Positions 61,154 to 64,000 of a stretch of DNA of 64,000 bases are shown one piece after another. Position numbers and translations under genes: made by a program. Position 1 is the stretch's first letter; each line of letters begins with the position of its first letter. Under the pieces are notes generated by a model that saw nothing but the letters and a program-made list of their open reading frames with translations, made no database searches and had not been told where the DNA came from. This DNA is from Streptomyces aidingensis (GTDB taxonomy: Bacteria > Actinomycetota > Actinomycetes > Streptomycetales > Streptomycetaceae): the NCBI RefSeq assembly GCF_900112355.1, contig NZ_FOLM01000016.1, positions 56,009-120,008 of the forward strand, read 5' to 3'.

Positions 61154-61274
61154 GGGAATCCTCAGGAATCCTTCCGGCCCAGGCGGACGAGGGGGCCCGG
61201 AGCCGCGGGCGGTGGTCGATCGGCAAACGGAACGTTCCTGGGCCTTGGCCCCGGGCGGAACCGATCCTACGATA

Positions 61275-61289
61275 GACAAAGTTCAAGTC
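61275..61289. promoter_or_regulatory. Fur/CatR-type operator candidate
   Basis: GACAAAGTTCAAGTC is an imperfect inverted repeat (GAC...GTC with central GTTC) in an AT-richer stretch between katG and the divergent regulator gene. Its position and composition fit a peroxide-regulator site. Confidence 0.45.
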
Positions 61290-61328
61290 AAGACGTGCCC
61301 CAATGTCATATCCCCACCGGAGATCATG

Positions 61329-61739
61329 ATGAGTGACCTGCTGACGCGCCTGCGCGGGCGCGGCTGGCGGATGACCTCCCAGCGGCGCGTTGTCGCGGAG
61401 GTCCTCGACGGCGATCACGTGCACCTCACGGCCGACGAGGTGCACGCCCGGGCGGCACAGCGGCTGCCCGAGATCTCCCGGGCAACCGTCTACAACACCC
61501 TGGGCGAACTGGTCTTGCTGGGCGAGGTGACCGAGGTCACCACCGACGGCCGCGCCAAGCGCTACGACCCCAACGCACACCATCCGCACCAGCATCTGGT
61601 GTGCTCCCGGTGCGGCATCATCCGCGATGTGCACCCGGCCGGTGACCCGCTGACCGGCCTCCCGGCGGCGGAACGGTTCGGTTTCACGGTCACCGAGGTC
61701 GAGATCACCTACCGCGGAGTGTGCCCCGCCTGCGCCTGA
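61329..61739 (+). CDS. Fur-family peroxide/metal regulator (CatR/FurA type)
   Basis: A 136-residue Fur-family repressor. The winged helix has RMTSQRRVVAEVL and EISRATVYNTLGELVLLGEV. The metal region HHPHQHLVCSRCG gives one CxxC and the C-terminal CPAC gives the second, a structural zinc site. Its place next to katG fits the CatR/FurA group, which senses peroxide through a metal site and releases the catalase promoter. The ATG at 61329 is best spaced from GGAG; the ATG three bases earlier is an alternative. Confidence 0.9.
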   Translation: MSDLLTRLRGRGWRMTSQRRVVAEVLDGDHVHLTADEVHARAAQRLPEISRATVYNTLGELVLLGEVTEVTTDGRAKRYDPNAHHPHQHLVCSRCGIIRDVHPAGDPLTGLPAAERFGFTVTEVEITYRGVCPACA

Positions 61740-61757
61740 CCGCCGGGAGGCCCGCGC

Positions 61758-62326
61758 TCACGGCCCGGCCGGTGCGGCCGGTGCGAGGGTGAGGACGTCG
61801 AGGCCGCCGACGTCGGCGGTGGGATCGCCGGGCAGCAGGGCCGAACCGATGACGAGGTCGGTGCGGCCGTCCCCGGTCACATCCCGGCCGCCGTCGAGGG
61901 AACTGCCGGTGTGGTAGCCGTCGAGGAACGGCCCGCCGACGATCCGGGCGCCGGCCCCCGCGGGGAGTCGGTCCGCATCGACCACCGTGGTGGCGGTGCG
62001 GCCGTGGATGACGAAGACCTGGCCGGAGTTGTCCCGGCGCACGCCGTCGACGGTGGGGGAGTCCGCCCCGTTGCCCGCCAGCAGGTCCGCCAGGCCGTCA
62101 CCGTTGACCTCGCCGGCGCCCGGGACCTGGTAGCCGAAGTACTGGTGGTTGTCCGGCGGCACGATGGCGAAGCCGCGGTCCGGTGCCAGGGCGCGCACGT
62201 CGACATCTACGGGGTACGGGCCGCCGTGGACCACGAAGGCGCGGCCGGCGGCAGCAGTGCGGCCAGGGCGGTGCCGGTGACCACAGCCGCCGTGCGGCAT
62301 AAGCGTCGTGCGCAGCTGAAGAACAC
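61758..62326 (-). pseudogene. FG-GAP repeat protein, N-terminally deleted
   Basis: From GTG 62326 (GAGGAG upstream) one frame reads a signal peptide: FFSCARRLCRTAAVVTG and TALAALLPPAA. After about 62245 the coding sense moves to another frame that reads GRAFVVHGGPYPVDVD, then integrin-like FG-GAP repeats (GEVNGDGLADLLAGNG and GRDVTGDGRTDLVIGSA with calcium-binding Asp/Asn). The first repeats are missing and the frame is broken, so an internal deletion has joined the signal to the middle of the protein. A TTA codon lies in the signal region. Intact relatives are exported beta-propeller proteins. Confidence 0.65.
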
Positions 62327-62474
62327 GTGAGGCTCCTCTGTCGTCGGATGGGGCGCAGTGTCGGCGGGGCCGGCGGAGGACGGCAAGGCGGGCGGTGGCG
62401 CCGGTAAGGAAGCCGTAAGAGTCGCTCCCCGGGGCACCGTCGGACAGCAGGGGTCCCGGGGGCCGATGGGGCTA

Positions 62475-62517
62475 TTGACGCGGACTCGACAAGGTGTGGA
62501 GCATGGGAGCGCTCAGA
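62475..62517 (+). promoter_or_regulatory. Promoter with an imperfect CebR box for the mannanase gene
   Basis: TTGACG (62475-62480) is followed 29 bases on by TGGGAGCGCTCAGA (62504-62517), which matches the CebR box at 12 of 14 positions. Spacing and flanking ACCGAT sequence mirror the promoter at 55680-55721. Control by CebR or a related LacI protein is likely. Confidence 0.65.
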
Positions 62518-62563
62518 ACCGATCGGAAACCCACGTTGGTTTCCGCTGATTTCCGGAGTCGCA

Positions 62564-64000
62564 ATGAGAAGAAGCACACGAGCGCTGGGTGCCTTACTGG
62601 CGGGCGTGGTCACCCTGTTCGGCCTGGGCGGCACCGGCACCACCGCCCATGCGGAGGAGCCCGCCGCCCCTGCCGCCACCGGGCTGCACATCAGCGAGGG
62701 CCGCCTGCTCGAAGCCAACGGCAACGACTTCGTGATGCGCGGCATCAACCATCCGCACACCTGGTACCAGGGTGAGACCCAGTCGTTCGCTGACATCAAG
62801 GCGACCGGGGCCAACACCGTCCGCGTGGTCCTGGGCAGCGGTCAGCGCTGGGGCCCGGACAGCCCCGAGGACGTCGCCGGTGTCGTCGGGCTGTGCAAGG
62901 CCAACCGGCTGATCTGCGTGCTGGAGGTGCACGACACCACCGGCTACGCCGAGGAGCCGGCCGCCGCCACGCTGGACCAGGCGGCCGACTACTGGATCGG
63001 CCTGAAGGACGTCCTGGACGGCGAAGAGGACTACGTCGTCATCAACATCGGCAACGAGCCCTGGGGCAACACCGACCCCGAGGGCTGGACCGAGCCCACC
63101 ATCGCCGCCGTGCAGAAGCTCCGCGACGCCGGTTTCGCCCACACCCTGATGGTGGACGCGCCGAACTGGGGCCAGGACTGGCAGGGCGTCATGCGCGCCA
63201 ACGCGCAGACCGTCTATGACGCCGACCCGACCGGAAACCTGATCTTCTCGATCCACATGTACAGCGTCTACGACACGGCACAGGAGATCAGCGACTACCT
63301 GAACGCCTTTGTGGATGCCGGACTTCCCCTGCTCATCGGCGAGTTCGGCGGTCCTCCCGACCAGTGGGGCGACCCGGACGAGGACGCCATGATGGCCACC
63401 GCCGTCGAGCTCGACCTCGGCTACCTCGGCTGGTCCTGGAGCGGCAACACCGACCCGGTCCTGGACATGGTGCTCGGCTTCGACCCCGGCCGGCTCACCG
63501 ACTGGGGCCGGCGGGTGATCCACGGCCCGGACGGCATCGCGCTGACCGCCCGGGAGGCCACCGTCTTCGGCGGCGGCCAGGCCGATACCGAGGCGCCGTC
63601 GGTGCCGGGGGTGCCGGTGGTCTCGGGGGTGACGGCTTCCTCGGTGACGCTTCAGTGGACGGCTGCCACCGACAATGTGGGGGTCAGCGGCTATGAGGTG
63701 GTCCGCGTGGACGGCGGCGGTGAGAGCGCGGTGGCCTCCTCCGCGGTGAACCGGGCGACCGTGACCGGCCTGAGCGCGGGCACCGCCCACACCTTCGCCG
63801 TCTACGCCCGGGACGCGGCCGGGAACCGCTCGGCCCGCTCCGCCGCCGTCACCGTCACCACCGACGACGCCCCCGCCGGCACCTGCGGTGTGGACTACCG
63901 GGTGGCGGGCGACTGGGGCAGCGGCTTCCAGGGCGAGATCGTCATCCGCAACACCGCCGCCACCGCCCTGACCGGCTGGACCCTGGACTTCGCCTTCCCC
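62564..64000 (+). CDS. Secreted beta-mannanase GH5 with FN3 and CBM2, partial
   Basis: The first 479 codons of an exported enzyme; the gene runs off the window. A signal peptide (about 1-35) is followed by a GH5 domain (about 38-335) that reads GLHISEGRLLEANGNDFVMR, NHPHTWYQGE, LICVLEVHDTTGYAE, the acid/base E165 in INIGNEPWGN, FSIHMYSVYD, the nucleophile E260 in LLIGEFGG and GYLGWSWSGN. This closely follows Streptomyces mannan endo-1,4-beta-mannosidases. An FN3 domain (about 345-430) and the start of a CBM2 follow. Codon 11 is TTA (62594-62596), so translation may depend on the bldA tRNA. It would cut mannan outside the cell, feeding the beta-mannosidase and alpha-galactosidases. Confidence 0.92.
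   Translation, partial: MRRSTRALGALLAGVVTLFGLGGTGTTAHAEEPAAPAATGLHISEGRLLEANGNDFVMRGINHPHTWYQGETQSFADIKATGANTVRVVLGSGQRWGPDSPEDVAGVVGLCKANRLICVLEVHDTTGYAEEPAAATLDQAADYWIGLKDVLDGEEDYVVINIGNEPWGNTDPEGWTEPTIAAVQKLRDAGFAHTLMVDAPNWGQDWQGVMRANAQTVYDADPTGNLIFSIHMYSVYDTAQEISDYLNAFVDAGLPLLIGEFGGPPDQWGDPDEDAMMATAVELDLGYLGWSWSGNTDPVLDMVLGFDPGRLTDWGRRVIHGPDGIALTAREATVFGGGQADTEAPSVPGVPVVSGVTASSVTLQWTAATDNVGVSGYEVVRVDGGGESAVASSAVNRATVTGLSAGTAHTFAVYARDAAGNRSARSAAVTVTTDDAPAGTCGVDYRVAGDWGSGFQGEIVIRNTAATALTGWTLDFAFP

Overview
The window reads as a chromosomal segment from a very GC-rich actinomycete, most likely a Streptomyces or close relative. The signs are strong G/C bias at third codon positions, frequent GTG and occasional TTG starts, probable leaderless genes, a SARP regulator, CebR-type and other LacI-type operators, a rare TTA codon, and actinomycete families such as DUF5685, DUF5988, SPW and AIM24. 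No tRNA, rRNA, CRISPR array, insertion sequence or prophage was seen. Both ends cut through genes.

Layout. 1-9.5 kb is a galactomannoside locus: the 3' end of one GH36 alpha-galactosidase, a complete GH36 alpha-galactosidase, a GH2 beta-mannosidase coupled to a LacI-like sensor that lacks its DNA-binding domain, a ROK sugar kinase and an exporter-type ABC protein. Three promoters here share a short AT-rich motif. 9.5-21.5 kb is mixed: a possible small RNA, an atypical response regulator, an acyl-CoA dehydrogenase-like enzyme, an orphan sugar-binding lipoprotein, AIM24, a cation exchanger, YciO, a methyltransferase and a frameshifted GH42 beta-galactosidase. 21.7-24.8 kb holds a SARP regulator followed by two paralogous proteins that join a cytoplasmic HTH to extracytoplasmic peptidoglycan-binding and degenerate muramidase-like domains. 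25-40.6 kb holds TetR with a perfect operator, dihydrolipoamide dehydrogenase, and a block of small genes that looks stress related (DUF2795, SPW, hemerythrin, DUF427, HhH-GPD, HD), plus WS/DGAT, an OMT-like protein, DedA and MMPL.

41-43.4 kb encodes an unusual 789-residue fusion of two isoprenoid-synthase-like units. 48-54.3 kb is a compact divergent gene set (kinase-isomerase fusion, 3-dehydroquinate-synthase-like sugar phosphate cyclase, class III aminotransferase, APH-like kinase, altered phosphoribosyltransferase). It looks like a small aminocyclitol-type pathway of unknown product. 54.5-64 kb has a DsbA-like protein, a secreted clan GH-A glycosidase with a perfect CebR box, KatG with a divergent Fur/CatR regulator, an FG-GAP pseudogene and the start of a secreted GH5 mannanase.

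The extracellular GH5 mannanase at the right end and the intracellular-type beta-mannosidase and alpha-galactosidases at the left end would together degrade galactomannan. Several genes carry single-base frameshifts or internal deletions, which may be real decay or assembly error. Functions are assigned from motifs read by eye; no database search was run.
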